The notes under the pieces are model-generated. The model had not been told where the DNA came from and made no database searches. It saw only the letters and a program-made list of their open reading frames with translations. From assembly GCF_004784465.1 (NCBI RefSeq), contig NZ_SRRU01000007.1, forward strand, positions 187,091 to 251,090: DNA of 64,000 bases. Reading direction: 5' to 3'. The translations under genes were made by a program, and so were the position numbers. Of this stretch, positions 25,012 to 33,863 are shown one piece after another. This stretch comes from Streptomyces griseoluteus. Its GTDB lineage: Bacteria > Actinomycetota > Actinomycetes > Streptomycetales > Streptomycetaceae. Numbering within the stretch: the first letter of the stretch is position 1; the number at the start of each line of letters is the position of its first letter.

Positions 25012-25241
25012 CGCGTCCTCCTGAAGGGCCCGTCGGGCGAGTCCGCAGGCGTCTTCCGCTCGGCCTGCGCCCGGATCTCCTGGTGCGCGGCATGGCTGGT
25101 CGCCCGGAACGCCTCCTCGTACGCGGCCAGCACGCCCCCGGCGCCACCCCGCCGCCGCACGTAGAGCGCCAGCCAGGTCAGCGCCCCCAGCACCACCGCC
25201 AGCCCGCCGCACAGGCTCAGGTACGGCACCCACGCATCCAT
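25008..25241 (-). CDS. small membrane protein
   Basis: A 77-residue protein. An N-terminal transmembrane helix (YLSLCGGLAVVLGALTWLALYV) is followed by RRRGG and a hydrophilic cytoplasmic tail of about 45 residues. No family is recognised. It is the first gene of a two-gene unit with the DUF6314-like gene. Confidence 0.65.
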   Translation of the reverse strand: MDAWVPYLSLCGGLAVVLGALTWLALYVRRRGGAGGVLAAYEEAFRATSHAAHQEIRAQAERKTPADSPDGPFRRTR

Positions 25242-25542
25242 GCCCCGAGCTTACGGTCCGCCCCTCAGCCGGTCACCCCCCTCCACCGGCAGCCACCGCT
25301 CCGCGTCGGGGAACGCCAGGCGGGCGGAGGCACCCCGGACCCGACATCCCGTGCCCGCCTCCGCCGGGTGCCTACGGCGGAGTACTCCACCCTCAGGGGA
25401 CTCGCCACCAGGCACCGGGGCGCGGTGGCGGCCACGGGCAGGGACGCGGTGACACGGGCGTAGCCCCGCGTCCAGGGCGCGGTGGGGAGATCGGGCTGGA
25501 GCCCGTCGAGAGCGTCGAGAAGGTCCCCCGGAAAACAACGAA
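25242..25542 (-). other. intergenic region with a possible decayed coding fragment
   Basis: No intact gene is supported. On the minus strand two overlapping frames each contain short coding-like stretches (for example LLDALDGLQPDLPTAPWTRG in one frame and ARLAFPDAERWLPVEGGDRL in another). That is what a frameshifted remnant would look like. A perfect hairpin at 25543-25567 lies just outside it. The assignment is weak. Confidence 0.25.
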
Positions 25543-25567
25543 GGCAAGAGGTCAGGGACCTCTTGCC
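25543..25567. terminator. perfect hairpin before the rox promoter region
   Basis: GGCAAGAGGTC (25543-25553) and GACCTCTTGCC (25557-25567) pair over 11 bp with a 3-nt loop. It could insulate rox from upstream transcription, or belong to its control region. Confidence 0.6.
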
Positions 25568-25588
25568 ACTCTCAAGATATAGCGCACG

Positions 25589-25611
25589 GGGGGCCTTGCG
25601 GCAAGGCCCCC
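25589..25611 (+). promoter_or_regulatory. rifamycin-associated element (RAE)
   Basis: GGGGGCCTTGC-G-GCAAGGCCCCC is an 11-bp inverted repeat with one central base. It closely matches the RAE palindrome known upstream of rifamycin-inactivating genes in actinomycetes (consensus recalled as GGGGCTTGCGGCAAGGCCC). It lies about 110 bp before the rox start, beside an AT-rich AAGATATAG. Confidence 0.8.
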
Positions 25612-25720
25612 TCGGTGTCGCAGAATGGGCGGCCGCGGTCGGGAGTGAGGGAAATGGGGCGCTCGCGGAGTTTGCCCCTGTCTGTCGGCCGACGGGCCAT
25701 TTCGTTGATGGGGCGGGTTG

Positions 25721-27199
25721 ATGTTCGATGTGATCGTGGTCGGCGGCGGGCCGACCGGGCTGATGCTGGCCGGCGAGCTGCGGCTGGCCGGAGTGGGTGT
25801 CGTCGTGCTGGAGAGGCTGGCCGAGCCGAGCAGCCAGTCCCGCGGCCGCGGCCTGCACGCGCGCAGCGTGGAGGTGATGGACCAGCGGGGCCTGCTGGAC
25901 AGGTTCCTCGCGGAGAGCGAGAAGTTCCAGGCCGGAGGCCTGTTCGGCGGGATCATCAAGCCGTGGCCGGACCGGCTGGACACGGCCCACCCGTACGGCC
26001 TCGCCACCCCGCAGGCCGTCACCGAGCGTCTCCTCGGCGCGTGGGCCCGCGAACTCGGCGCCGAGATCCGGCGCGGACAGGAAGTGGTCGCCCTGAGCCA
26101 GGACGCGGACGGGGTCACCGTGGGACTGGCCGACGGCACCGGCCTCCGCGCCCGCTACGCCGTCGGCTGCGACGGCGGCCGCAGCACGGTACGCAAGCTG
26201 CTCGGCGTCGGCTTCCCCGGCGAGCCCGCCTCGGTCGAGACGCTGCTCGGCGACATGGAGGCCACCGAGGACCCGGCGACCATCGCCGCGGTCGTGGAGG
26301 AGGTCCGCAGGACGCAGCTGCGGTTCGGCCTCTCGCCCGACGTGGACGGCCAGAAGGGGGTGTACCGCGTCATCGTGCCCGCCGACGGCGTCGCCGAGGA
26401 CCGTGCCGCCCCGACCCTCGCGGAGTTCCAGCAGCAGCTACGGGCCGTCGCCGGCACCGACTTCGGCGTGCACTCACCCCGTTGGCTGTCCCGCTTCGGC
26501 GACGCCACCCGGCAGGCCGAGCGGTACCGCGTCGGCCGGGTCATGCTGGCCGGAGACGCGGCCCACATCCACCCGCCGGCCGGCGGACAGGGACTCAACC
26601 TCGGCGTCCAGGACGCCTTCAACCTCGGATGGAAGCTCGCCGCCGAGGTGTGCGGCTGGGCCCCGGACGGCCTGCTCGACAGCTACCACGCCGAACGCCA
26701 CCCGGTGGGCGCCCGCGTCCTGACGACCACCCGCGCCGCGATGACCCTCCTCGGCACCGACCCCGGCGCCACCGCACTGCGCGAACTCTTCGCCCGCCTC
26801 ATGGACTTCGAGGAGGTCAACCGCCACATCACCGGCATGATCACCGCCGTCGACATCCGCTACGACCTGGGCGAGGGCCATGAACTCCTCGGCCGCCGGC
26901 TGCGGGACGTCAAGCTCAAGCAGGGACGCCTCTACGAGCACACCCACACCGCCCGCGGCCTGCTCCTCGACCAGACCGGACGCCTCTCGGCCGAGGGCTG
27001 GACGGACCGCGTGGACCACCTCGTCGATGTCAGCGACGAACTCGACGTCCCCGCCGTGCTGTTGCGCCCGGACGGCCATGTCGCCTGGGCGGGGGAGAGC
27101 CAGGAGGAGCTGCTCGCCCACCTGCCCAAGTGGTTCGGCGAGGCCGAGGTCACGGCGCCGGGTACTCCGCCAGCAGCGCCTCGCTCGCCTTCTCGCTGA
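25721..27199 (+). CDS. rox: rifampin monooxygenase Rox
   Basis: A 492-residue class A FAD monooxygenase. The GxGxxG-type motif is GGGPTG near residue 8, and FAD is also bound through GDAAHIHPP (Asp279) and GGQGLNLGVQDAFNLGWKLA. The segments VGCDGGRSTVRKLLGV and DFGVHSPRWLSRFGDATRQAERYRV closely resemble characterised Rox enzymes, which hydroxylate the rifamycin naphthoquinone and linearise the ansa chain. The RAE palindrome upstream supports the call. ATG 25721 is chosen over an adjacent TTG. The 3' end overlaps the convergent GMC gene by 50 bp, giving a C-terminal tail longer than usual. Confidence 0.92.
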   Translation: MFDVIVVGGGPTGLMLAGELRLAGVGVVVLERLAEPSSQSRGRGLHARSVEVMDQRGLLDRFLAESEKFQAGGLFGGIIKPWPDRLDTAHPYGLATPQAVTERLLGAWARELGAEIRRGQEVVALSQDADGVTVGLADGTGLRARYAVGCDGGRSTVRKLLGVGFPGEPASVETLLGDMEATEDPATIAAVVEEVRRTQLRFGLSPDVDGQKGVYRVIVPADGVAEDRAAPTLAEFQQQLRAVAGTDFGVHSPRWLSRFGDATRQAERYRVGRVMLAGDAAHIHPPAGGQGLNLGVQDAFNLGWKLAAEVCGWAPDGLLDSYHAERHPVGARVLTTTRAAMTLLGTDPGATALRELFARLMDFEEVNRHITGMITAVDIRYDLGEGHELLGRRLRDVKLKQGRLYEHTHTARGLLLDQTGRLSAEGWTDRVDHLVDVSDELDVPAVLLRPDGHVAWAGESQEELLAHLPKWFGEAEVTAPGTPPAAPRSPSR

Positions 27200-29030
27200 C
27201 CAGGTAGACCGCGGAGGCGATGAACAGGCCGGGGATGTCGGGGAACACCGACGCGTCCACCACCCGCAGGCCCTCCACTCCGCGCACCCGGAAGTCACCG
27301 TCCAGCACCGCCAGCCGATCGTCCGCCGTGCCGATCCTGGCGGTGCCGCACGCGTGGTGTCCCCAGGACTGGGTCCGCGCCCACTCCTTGAGCTGGTCGT
27401 CGGTGCGCACCTCGGGCCCCGGCACCAGCTCGCCCTTCACGCCCGCCTCCGAGGCGTTGCCGATCACGTCACGGGCGATCCGCAGCCCGTCCACCAGGCC
27501 GTCCAGATCCTCCTCCCAGCCCGGTGTGCCCTCGGAGAAGTAGTGGAACCGGATCTCGGGCGGTTCGGTGGGATCGGTGGAGCGCAGGGTCACCGAGCCG
27601 CCCCGGTTCTTGGTGTGTCCCTTGAGCACGACCACGCCCAGCCGGTTCCGGCCGTGGGTGGCGTCCTCGGCGTAACCGGGGTAGTAGCCGTGGAAGTCGA
27701 GCGGCATCGTCAGCAGCATGAGGTCGGAGTCCCCGTCCGAGACGCTCGACCTGGCGATGAGGGCGGCGAGCTGGCCATTGGTGCCGTAGGGGCCGCCCCG
27801 GTCGGCGTACCACTCGCCGATCAACTCGTCCTGTTCCTCGCCCGCGAGCGGCACGTCCAGCGACGAGCCCTCGAACAGCGGGTAGTCCTGGTCGAGTTCG
27901 GCCACCACGGATGCCTCGTACCGGTCGTGCAGATTGCGCCCCACACCGGGTGCGTCGACGCGTACGGGGATGCCGAGCCGCTCCAGCTCCTCGCGCGGTC
28001 CGATGCCGGACAGCATGAGCAACTGGGGAGTGTTGTAGGTGCCCCCGGCCAGGACGACCTCGTTGCGCGCGTACGCCGTGCCTTCGCTCACCGCGTCCTC
28101 GTCCCCGTCCGCCGTGCCCGGCCGCAGCCGGCACGTACGGTCCGACGAGGCGCCGTACGCGCGGTGCTGCTCGCGGTACGCGACCCCCACCGCGCGGTCG
28201 CCGTCGAACAGCACGCGCGTGACGAGGGTGTTGGTCCTGATCGTCAGCAGGTCCCCGACCCGGTGGCGGACGTCGAGCAGCCGCTCGCGAGTGCCGTTGC
28301 GGGTGCCGCCGTCGACCGAGACCGGGATGAAGCCCATGCCCTGGAAGTCCGGCGGGGTGTCGGCCGCGTTGGGGTCGCGGGGGAGGGGGACGTCGTCGGG
28401 GATGCCGAAGCGGTCGCGGGCGGTGCGTTCGACGGCGCCGACGATGTCGAGGAAGCGGGGTTCGCGGGACGCCAGGGAGGGTGCGGCGCGGGTCGTACCG
28501 AGCCAGCCCTCCCTGCCGTGCCGGGACTTGGCGTCCCGCTCGGCCGGAGTCTCGCCGGGGAGCGGCTCGGCGTCCTGGCCCTGCCAGTTCTCCAGGCGCC
28601 GGAAGCGTTCCCGCATCGCCTCCTCGCTCCACCCGGAGTCACCGGTCAGCTCCACCAGGCGCTGCCACTCCTTGCCCTGCGGGAACAGCATGATCAGCGC
28701 GTTGACCGTCGTACTCCCGCCGAGCGAGCTGCCGCGCGGGTACAGCACGCCGTCCTCGGCGCCGGTGAACTTGTGGTCCTCGCGCCGGGTCGCCGGGTCG
28801 TCCCAGTGGCGTACGAAGAAGCTCCACGCCATGTCGGGGTCCTCGCTGGCGAACGCCTGCATGATCGGGATCGAGTAGTACGGGCAGTCGTGTTCGTCGC
28901 CCGCCTCCAGCACCCCCAGGACCCGGTGCCCGGCCAGGGCGAGGCCGGCGGCCAGGGGGCCGCCGCCGGCGCCCGAGCCGACGACGACGAAGTCGAATTC
29001 CCGGGCGGTCTCCGGTGGCTGCTGAGGCAT
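27150..29030 (-). CDS. GMC family oxidoreductase
   Basis: A 626-residue FAD-dependent oxidoreductase of the glucose-methanol-choline family. The dinucleotide motif is VVGSGAGGGPLA (from residue 17), with the GMC signature PRGSSLGGSTTVNALI and VVLAGGTYNTPQLLMLSGIGP. The catalytic His lies in WGHHACGTARIG. The usual C-terminal GNTNAP motif is replaced by GLFIASAVYLVSEKA, so the second catalytic residue is not obvious. It may act on a hydrophobic alcohol. It is divergent from hchA (141 bp) and overlaps rox at its 3' end. Confidence 0.88.
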   Translation of the reverse strand: MPQQPPETAREFDFVVVGSGAGGGPLAAGLALAGHRVLGVLEAGDEHDCPYYSIPIMQAFASEDPDMAWSFFVRHWDDPATRREDHKFTGAEDGVLYPRGSSLGGSTTVNALIMLFPQGKEWQRLVELTGDSGWSEEAMRERFRRLENWQGQDAEPLPGETPAERDAKSRHGREGWLGTTRAAPSLASREPRFLDIVGAVERTARDRFGIPDDVPLPRDPNAADTPPDFQGMGFIPVSVDGGTRNGTRERLLDVRHRVGDLLTIRTNTLVTRVLFDGDRAVGVAYREQHRAYGASSDRTCRLRPGTADGDEDAVSEGTAYARNEVVLAGGTYNTPQLLMLSGIGPREELERLGIPVRVDAPGVGRNLHDRYEASVVAELDQDYPLFEGSSLDVPLAGEEQDELIGEWYADRGGPYGTNGQLAALIARSSVSDGDSDLMLLTMPLDFHGYYPGYAEDATHGRNRLGVVVLKGHTKNRGGSVTLRSTDPTEPPEIRFHYFSEGTPGWEEDLDGLVDGLRIARDVIGNASEAGVKGELVPGPEVRTDDQLKEWARTQSWGHHACGTARIGTADDRLAVLDGDFRVRGVEGLRVVDASVFPDIPGLFIASAVYLVSEKASEALLAEYPAP

Positions 29031-29171
29031 CCCGTCTCCTCCACGCGCTCCCCCCGGCCACTCTGCACCCGCGGGGCCGCGCCCGCCACATCATGCGGGT
29101 GACCTGGGGGGTGTCTACGTTGGAGAAAAGGGACGTTTCCCCTGCCAGCCCCTGCCCCACGGAGGTCTGCC

Positions 29172-30044
29172 ATGTCGGACGCGACCGACCTGAGCAAGGA
29201 CCCGGCTCCCGACCCGGCCGAGGACAACGCGTTCTTCCCGTCCCCGTACTCGCTGAGCAAGTACACCGCTCCGAGGACCGATTTCGACGGAGTCCAGCAC
29301 AAGGGCGCCTGCACCGGCGGGCGGTGGAAGGTGCTGATGATCGGCACGGACGAGCGGTATCTGCTCACCGAGAACGGCAAGTTCTTCTCCACCGGCAACC
29401 ATCCCGTCGAGATGCTGCTCCCGCTGCACCACATGATGGAGGCGGGCTTCGACGTGGACGTGGCCACCCTCAGCGGCAATCCCGTGAAGCTGGAGCTGTG
29501 GGCCATGCCGGAGGAGGACAAGGCCGTCATGGAGACGTACGAGGCGATCAAACCGCAGCTGAAGGAGCCGCTGAAGCTGTCCGAGGTGGTCGCGGACAAG
29601 CTCGGGCCCGAGTCGGACTACCTCGCCGTCTTCATCCCCGGCGGGCACGGTGCGGTGATCGGGCTCGCGGAGAGTGAGGACGTGACCGAGACGCTGGACT
29701 GGGCGCTCGCCAACGACAAGTACGTGATCACCCTCTGCCACGGCCCGGCCGCGCTGCTCGCCGCGGCCCGGGGCAAGGACAAGTCGCCCTTCGACGGCTA
29801 CTCGCTCTGCGTCTTCCCCGACGCCCTCGACACCGGTCCCAACCTCGAGATGGGCTACCTTCCCGGCCGGCTGCGCTGGCTGGTCGCCGACCTGCTGGAG
29901 AAACAGGGCGTCGAGGTCCTCAACTCCCAGATCACCGGCCAGACCCACCAGGACCGCAGACTCCTCACCGGTGACAGCCCGCTCGCCTCCAACGCGCTGG
30001 GGCTGCTGTCGGCGGACGTGCTGGTCGAGGCGGCGAAGGAGTGA
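29172..30044 (+). CDS. hchA: HchA/Hsp31-type glyoxalase III / protein deglycase
   Basis: A 290-residue DJ-1/PfpI-superfamily protein. The catalytic Cys189 lies in the nucleophile elbow TLCHGPAALLAA. The conserved acid is in TGNHPVEMLLPLHHM, and the Hsp31-specific FIPGGHGAVIGL and FFPSPYSLSKYTAPRTDFDG segments are present. Members convert methylglyoxal to lactate without glutathione and have been reported to repair glycated proteins. ATG 29172 follows GGAGGTCTGCC. Neighbouring oxidoreductase and VOC genes fit a small-molecule detoxification block. Confidence 0.92.
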   Translation: MSDATDLSKDPAPDPAEDNAFFPSPYSLSKYTAPRTDFDGVQHKGACTGGRWKVLMIGTDERYLLTENGKFFSTGNHPVEMLLPLHHMMEAGFDVDVATLSGNPVKLELWAMPEEDKAVMETYEAIKPQLKEPLKLSEVVADKLGPESDYLAVFIPGGHGAVIGLAESEDVTETLDWALANDKYVITLCHGPAALLAAARGKDKSPFDGYSLCVFPDALDTGPNLEMGYLPGRLRWLVADLLEKQGVEVLNSQITGQTHQDRRLLTGDSPLASNALGLLSADVLVEAAKE

Positions 30045-30047
30045 GGC

Positions 30048-30788
30048 TCAGGGCAGCGCGAGTACGCAGAAATCATGGCCCTCGGGGTCGGTGAGGCAGG
30101 TCCACGGTACGTCGCCCTGGCCGATGTCGAGGTCGGTGGCGCCGAGGGCCTTCAGCCGGGTGACCTCCGCCGCCTGGTCGTCGCCGGGGTGGGGGAGCAG
30201 GTCGAGGTGGACGCGGTCGGGCGCCGTGTCCGCAATGGGGGAGCGGAACAACTCCATGTACGGACCGGTGCCGTCGGCCGACCGCAGCAGCACGAGGTCG
30301 TCGGTCGACCGGTGCACGGTCCAGTCCAATGCCTCGCCCCAGAACCGGGCCGTCGCCGACGGCTCCGCACAGTCCATGACCACCGCCGCGATCGGCCCGG
30401 TGTCCCGGTACCGCTCCCGAGGCTCCAGCACACAGAACTCGTTCCCCTCGGGATCGGCGAGCACCACCCACGGCACGTCGCCCTGCCCGATGTCGAGCGC
30501 CGTGGCGCCGTGCTCCTTCAACCGCGCGACCAGCTCCGCCTGGTGATCCAGGGACGTCGTGGCGAGATCGAGATGCGTGCGGTTCTTCGCCGCGGTCCTG
30601 CTCTCCGGTACCGGTACGACATCCACTCCGACCACCACGGGGTCCGGCCACACCAGCCCTCCGGCAGGCCCGACGTAGGTCGTCACACCGGGACGGTAAG
30701 CAGTCCACCCGAGCGCCTCGGCCCAGAACCGCCCGACCACCGAGGCGTCAACGGCCTTGATATTGACGTGCACAGGTCGCAGTCCCAT
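30048..30788 (-). CDS. VOC family protein with two glyoxalase-like domains
   Basis: A 246-residue protein of two tandem vicinal-oxygen-chelate modules (about 1-125 and 126-246). Each ends in a similar segment: DIGQGDVPWVVLADPEGNEFCVL in the first, DIGQGDVPWTCLTDPEGHDFCVL in the second. Paired VOC domains form one metal-dependent or ligand-binding site, as in resistance and detoxification proteins. The substrate is unknown. It converges on hchA with a 3-bp gap. Confidence 0.88.
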   Translation of the reverse strand: MGLRPVHVNIKAVDASVVGRFWAEALGWTAYRPGVTTYVGPAGGLVWPDPVVVGVDVVPVPESRTAAKNRTHLDLATTSLDHQAELVARLKEHGATALDIGQGDVPWVVLADPEGNEFCVLEPRERYRDTGPIAAVVMDCAEPSATARFWGEALDWTVHRSTDDLVLLRSADGTGPYMELFRSPIADTAPDRVHLDLLPHPGDDQAAEVTRLKALGATDLDIGQGDVPWTCLTDPEGHDFCVLALP

Positions 30789-30833
30789 GGCGGTGATCCT
30801 ATGCGCGGGTCCGCGAGGACATCGGGAGGTTGA

Positions 30834-31367
30834 TCACAGGTGCTCGAAGAACCTGGTCCACCAGGTCGCCTCGCCCGCGTGCGGCCCGTAGCTCAGTACG
30901 GATGCGCCGGGCGGCTCGTTCGCGAGCCAGGTCACCCCGTCGTAGCGCAGGTGCAGCAGCCGCAGGGGCACGGTCCGGCACCCCAGTTCCGCCAGCGCGC
31001 TCTCGACCCGGTGGCGGTCCGCCGCCGACAGCGCCCCGTCCGCGACGGCGTCGGCCAAGTCGGCGTGGCTGTCGGGCAGTGGCGTGGTCACCGCGGCGAG
31101 CCGCCCGTAGTTGCTCAGCCGGACACCGAGAGGGACACCGGCTTCGGTGAGGGCGGCCGGCACACCCACCTCGAAGTAGTAGCTGGCGTCCTGCGTCACG
31201 TCGAGGGAACAAGGCCCCCCGAACTCATCCGACAGCCGCTCGCTCAGCGCCGACGCCCGCGCCTTGGCCTCCCCGTAGTCGAACCCGTCGGGGAACTCGG
31301 CATGATCCGGGCCGGGAAGCCGGTCCAGGGAGCGGAGCAGATCGAGTATCCGCTGGTCGTCGTGCAT
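30834..31367 (-). CDS. hypothetical soluble protein
   Basis: A 177-residue acidic protein with no family I recognise. It contains LDVTQDASYYFEVGVPAAL and LGVRLSNYGRLAAVTTPLPD, then a C-terminal YDGVTWLANEPPGASVLSYGPHAGE and TWWTRFFEHL. The composition and third-position GC are like neighbouring genes, so it is a real gene. No signal peptide or membrane segment is present. The gap to the VOC gene (45 bp, same strand) allows co-transcription. Confidence 0.7.
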   Translation of the reverse strand: MHDDQRILDLLRSLDRLPGPDHAEFPDGFDYGEAKARASALSERLSDEFGGPCSLDVTQDASYYFEVGVPAALTEAGVPLGVRLSNYGRLAAVTTPLPDSHADLADAVADGALSAADRHRVESALAELGCRTVPLRLLHLRYDGVTWLANEPPGASVLSYGPHAGEATWWTRFFEHL

Positions 31368-31440
31368 GAGGCCGATCCTAGGCGGACGCCCACGCCGAGA
31401 AACGGCGGCCCCTGCGCGGAATGATCTCTACGCTGGTCCC

Positions 31441-31770
31441 GTGACCCACGGAAAGACCTCTTACGTCTGCCTCTCCTGCCGCGTCTCGTACAAGCAGTGG
31501 TACGACCGGGCCAGGCAGCGGACCTGTCCTGGCTGTGCCGGGCCGTTGATCCACGCGGGGTCGGCGTTCGCGGCGCCCCGGCGGCGGGATGTGGCGGGTT
31601 GGCGGACGTTGGCCGTGCTGCTCCGGGCCGGGGTGGGGTTCCACAAGAGTTGCTGTGGTGGGCCGGGTGAGCGGCCCCGGACGCTGCGGGAGGTACGGGA
31701 GCGGGTGACGTACGCGCGGCGCGAGGGGACCTCGGTCGCCGCCGCGCTCGGGCAGCGGCACCTGCCGTAG
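31441..31770 (+). CDS. small zinc-ribbon-like protein
   Basis: A 109-residue basic protein. Two knuckles, CLSC and CPGC, lie at about residues 10-36 (YVCLSCRVSYKQWYDRARQR ... CPGCAGPL) and would bind one zinc. A second pair of cysteines (SCCGGPG) follows. GTG 31441 is used because the zinc ribbon begins shortly after it. The function is unknown, with nucleic-acid binding possible. Confidence 0.65.
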   Translation: MTHGKTSYVCLSCRVSYKQWYDRARQRTCPGCAGPLIHAGSAFAAPRRRDVAGWRTLAVLLRAGVGFHKSCCGGPGERPRTLREVRERVTYARREGTSVAAALGQRHLP

Positions 31771-31871
31771 CCGGGGGCCTTACAGGCGCCGTCGGAGGTG
31801 CCGGAACGCACGGTATACCGGGACGTGCCCGGCCGGTATCGCTCGCCTGCGCTACTTCGCGCCGCAGGCAC

Positions 31872-32036
31872 GTGAGCCGCGCGGAGCCGGGCCCCGACGG
31901 GCACCGCCACGCCTCCGTCCACGTCGGGAGCCTCACCCACGCCGCGGCGGAACTCCTCCGCCCGGGGCCGGACGTGGAGGTACTGGCCCCGGCCGGACTC
32001 CGGGAGCGCCTCGCGGCGCCGGCGCTGTACGCGTGA
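31872..32036 (+). pseudogene. remnant of a WYL-domain regulator (C-terminal end)
   Basis: A short open stretch of 54 codons ends in HRHASVHVGSLTHAAAELLR, GPDVEVLAPAGLRERLAA and ALYA before TGA. That resembles the end of actinobacterial WYL/YafY-type regulators. No HTH or WYL core is found upstream, and the other frames at 31771-31870 are not coding-like. It looks like the tail of a deleted gene. The remaining bases of the 380-bp gap show nothing else. Confidence 0.5.
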
Positions 32037-32150
32037 AGTGAGCGCCTGATCCGGCCACTTGGGCCGGCCCCCGTGTCGGCACTCTGTGTCATTATGCGGA
32101 CGCGTCCCAGGGGAGTGGGCCGCGGTTCACTGATCACCAAGGGGTGCGGG

Positions 32151-33200
32151 ATGGGCGCGGGTACGGAGCCGGACGGTTCGTCCAGGTCGGACGAGGAGTG
32201 GGAGCGGTTCCTGCGCGAGTCGGTGGCGGGCACCGCCGATGCTCCCAAGGAGCCGTCGGCGCGGGCCCGCGAGGTGGCGAGGCGGCTGCGCGCCGAGCCC
32301 GACCGAGGTCCGGACGGCTGGCGCAGCTTCCCGCCCGAGCGGCCCCGACGGCGCGTGGGCCGGTACGTGGTCGGACTGCTGGCCGTGTCGGCCCTGCTCT
32401 TCCTGGCGCTCGCGCCCGGACGGGTGGTGGACCTCGTCACCGGTTCCGGCTCGTCGCGGCCGGACGCCCAGCGCCCCACCGCGCAGGACCCGTTCCGTGG
32501 CTCACCGGCGGCGACCTGGGCGAGCGGAGCGGCGGGGATCACCATGCCGAAGCAGGCCGGGGCGGTCGGCTGGATGAGCGCGGCCGAGGTCGAGCGGGCC
32601 TTCATCCGCAGCCGGGACTTCCTCGTCGCGTCCAGCCTGGACCGGGGGGTGCTGCGGGGCGAGCGCCCCGAGAAGGCGATCGCGCTGATCAACCCGCACC
32701 AGAAGGACGTCCAGCACCTCCTGAAGACCGCCTTCCGAACCCCGGGCGGGAAGAACGACCCCCTCCTCCTCTTCAGCCGCTTCCAGCCCGCCCGCGCCCA
32801 CCTGGTCGGCGACGTGGTGAAGACACGTGGCGCGCTCACCTACCGGGAGGGCGAACGCGGCGCCCTCCAGGTGACCGCCGACGTCACCTTCGTCTACCCG
32901 GTCGCCCGCACGGGCGGCGACGACGAGATCCTGCGCACGATCGTCCGCCGCGAACTGGTCCTGAGCTGGGACGACCCCGACAAGGTCGTCACCGAGCCCG
33001 GCACCTTCTCGATCACCTCGTACAAGTACGTCACGACCAACGGCGGCTGCGGCACCCCCACGGGCTACCTGGTCCCGCCCTTCGGCCCGGACCGCCACGC
33101 GGACGGGTCCGGCGAGGAGATCGACCCGTACGACCGGGACACGCCGTTCGGCCGGGGCGGGTCCCCTGAGGACGAGTGCGGCAGGGCGACCCGGTCCTAG
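32151..33200 (+). CDS. membrane-anchored hypothetical protein
   Basis: A 349-residue protein. A charged cytoplasmic N-terminus (about 1-65) precedes one transmembrane helix (YVVGLLAVSALLFLALAPG). An extracytoplasmic domain of about 260 residues follows, with WMSAAEVERAFIRSRDFLVAS, INPHQKDVQHLLKTAFR and VTFVYPVAR. The fold is not recognised. ATG 32151 is preceded by AAGGGG. Its stop overlaps the end of the convergent CGNR gene by 4 bp. Confidence 0.75.
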   Translation: MGAGTEPDGSSRSDEEWERFLRESVAGTADAPKEPSARAREVARRLRAEPDRGPDGWRSFPPERPRRRVGRYVVGLLAVSALLFLALAPGRVVDLVTGSGSSRPDAQRPTAQDPFRGSPAATWASGAAGITMPKQAGAVGWMSAAEVERAFIRSRDFLVASSLDRGVLRGERPEKAIALINPHQKDVQHLLKTAFRTPGGKNDPLLLFSRFQPARAHLVGDVVKTRGALTYREGERGALQVTADVTFVYPVARTGGDDEILRTIVRRELVLSWDDPDKVVTEPGTFSITSYKYVTTNGGCGTPTGYLVPPFGPDRHADGSGEEIDPYDRDTPFGRGGSPEDECGRATRS

Positions 33201-33781
33201 GGGGTGTCACTGGGTGCCGGCCGTCCACTGTGACGGCCGGCATTGAAGCGCGCCTTCTTCTGGCGATTCCCGCACGTGTTCATGTCGCACCATCTGCGGG
33301 TGCGGCTGCGGCTGGTATCGAAGAAGGCGGCTCGGCAGGTCGGTGAGGCGCACAGGGCCAGCCTTCCGTCTCGTTCGCCCGAGATGAGGCAGATCGCGTC
33401 GGCGGCGATCACGCCGAGGGCGTCTTCCACGGCGGAAGCCGGGCCGAGCCGCCATTGCCGCTCGCCCTCGGGCGTCAGGACGGCCGCGGCCCGACCCCGC
33501 GTACTGCGGCTGTTGATGGCGTGGACGGCAGGCGCCGGGAGAGCGTCCCCGATCGCGGCCGCTGTGGCGGCGGCGTGGATCGATTCCCTCAGTTCCCGTG
33601 CGAGGTCGAGCTGGGCGGTGGTGCAGGAGTCCACGGCGAGGCCGTACACGGCCAGCCAGTCGACGAGTCGCTGCGGGGTGGGAATGCGCTCCACGGCATC
33701 GCCGTGCCGCTCCGACAGAGTCCCCGTGAAGCTGGTCGAGAGCACCGAACCGAGGCGGAAGTCAGGGAAGCCGGTACGCAT
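33197..33781 (-). CDS. CGNR zinc finger / ABATE domain regulator
   Basis: A 194-residue protein. The N-terminal domain (FRLGSVLSTSFTGTLSERHG, then LVDWLAVYGLAVDSC) resembles the ABATE ligand-binding domain. The C-terminal zinc finger is C-ASPT-C-RAAFFDTSRSRTRRWCDM then CGNRQKKARF, the CGNR signature, which binds DNA. It is divergent from the epoxide hydrolase gene and probably represses it and itself. The ATG at 33781 is chosen because the longer frame to 33835 would run through both copies of a duplicated operator. Confidence 0.85.
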   Translation of the reverse strand: MRTGFPDFRLGSVLSTSFTGTLSERHGDAVERIPTPQRLVDWLAVYGLAVDSCTTAQLDLARELRESIHAAATAAAIGDALPAPAVHAINSRSTRGRAAAVLTPEGERQWRLGPASAVEDALGVIAADAICLISGERDGRLALCASPTCRAAFFDTSRSRTRRWCDMNTCGNRQKKARFNAGRHSGRPAPSDTP

Positions 33782-33782
33782 G

Positions 33783-33801
33783 AGAACCACCATAGCCGGT
33801 T
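33783..33801. promoter_or_regulatory. operator repeat 1 between CGNR regulator and epoxide hydrolase
   Basis: AGAACCACCATAGCCGGTT. It repeats at 33825-33843 with two changes and a start-to-start distance of 42 bp, four helical turns. The outer AACC and GGTT form inverted half-sites. Confidence 0.6.
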
Positions 33802-33824
33802 GCGGCGTGGCTCGGAGAGCTGTT

Positions 33825-33843
33825 AGAACCGTCATAGCCGGTT
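33825..33843. promoter_or_regulatory. operator repeat 2 between CGNR regulator and epoxide hydrolase
   Basis: AGAACCGTCATAGCCGGTT. This copy has a better dyad, AACCG-N7-CGGTT. It lies 20 bp before the GTG start of the epoxide hydrolase gene. Confidence 0.6.
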
Positions 33844-33863
33844 CCGTGAAGCCAGGAGGTCTC

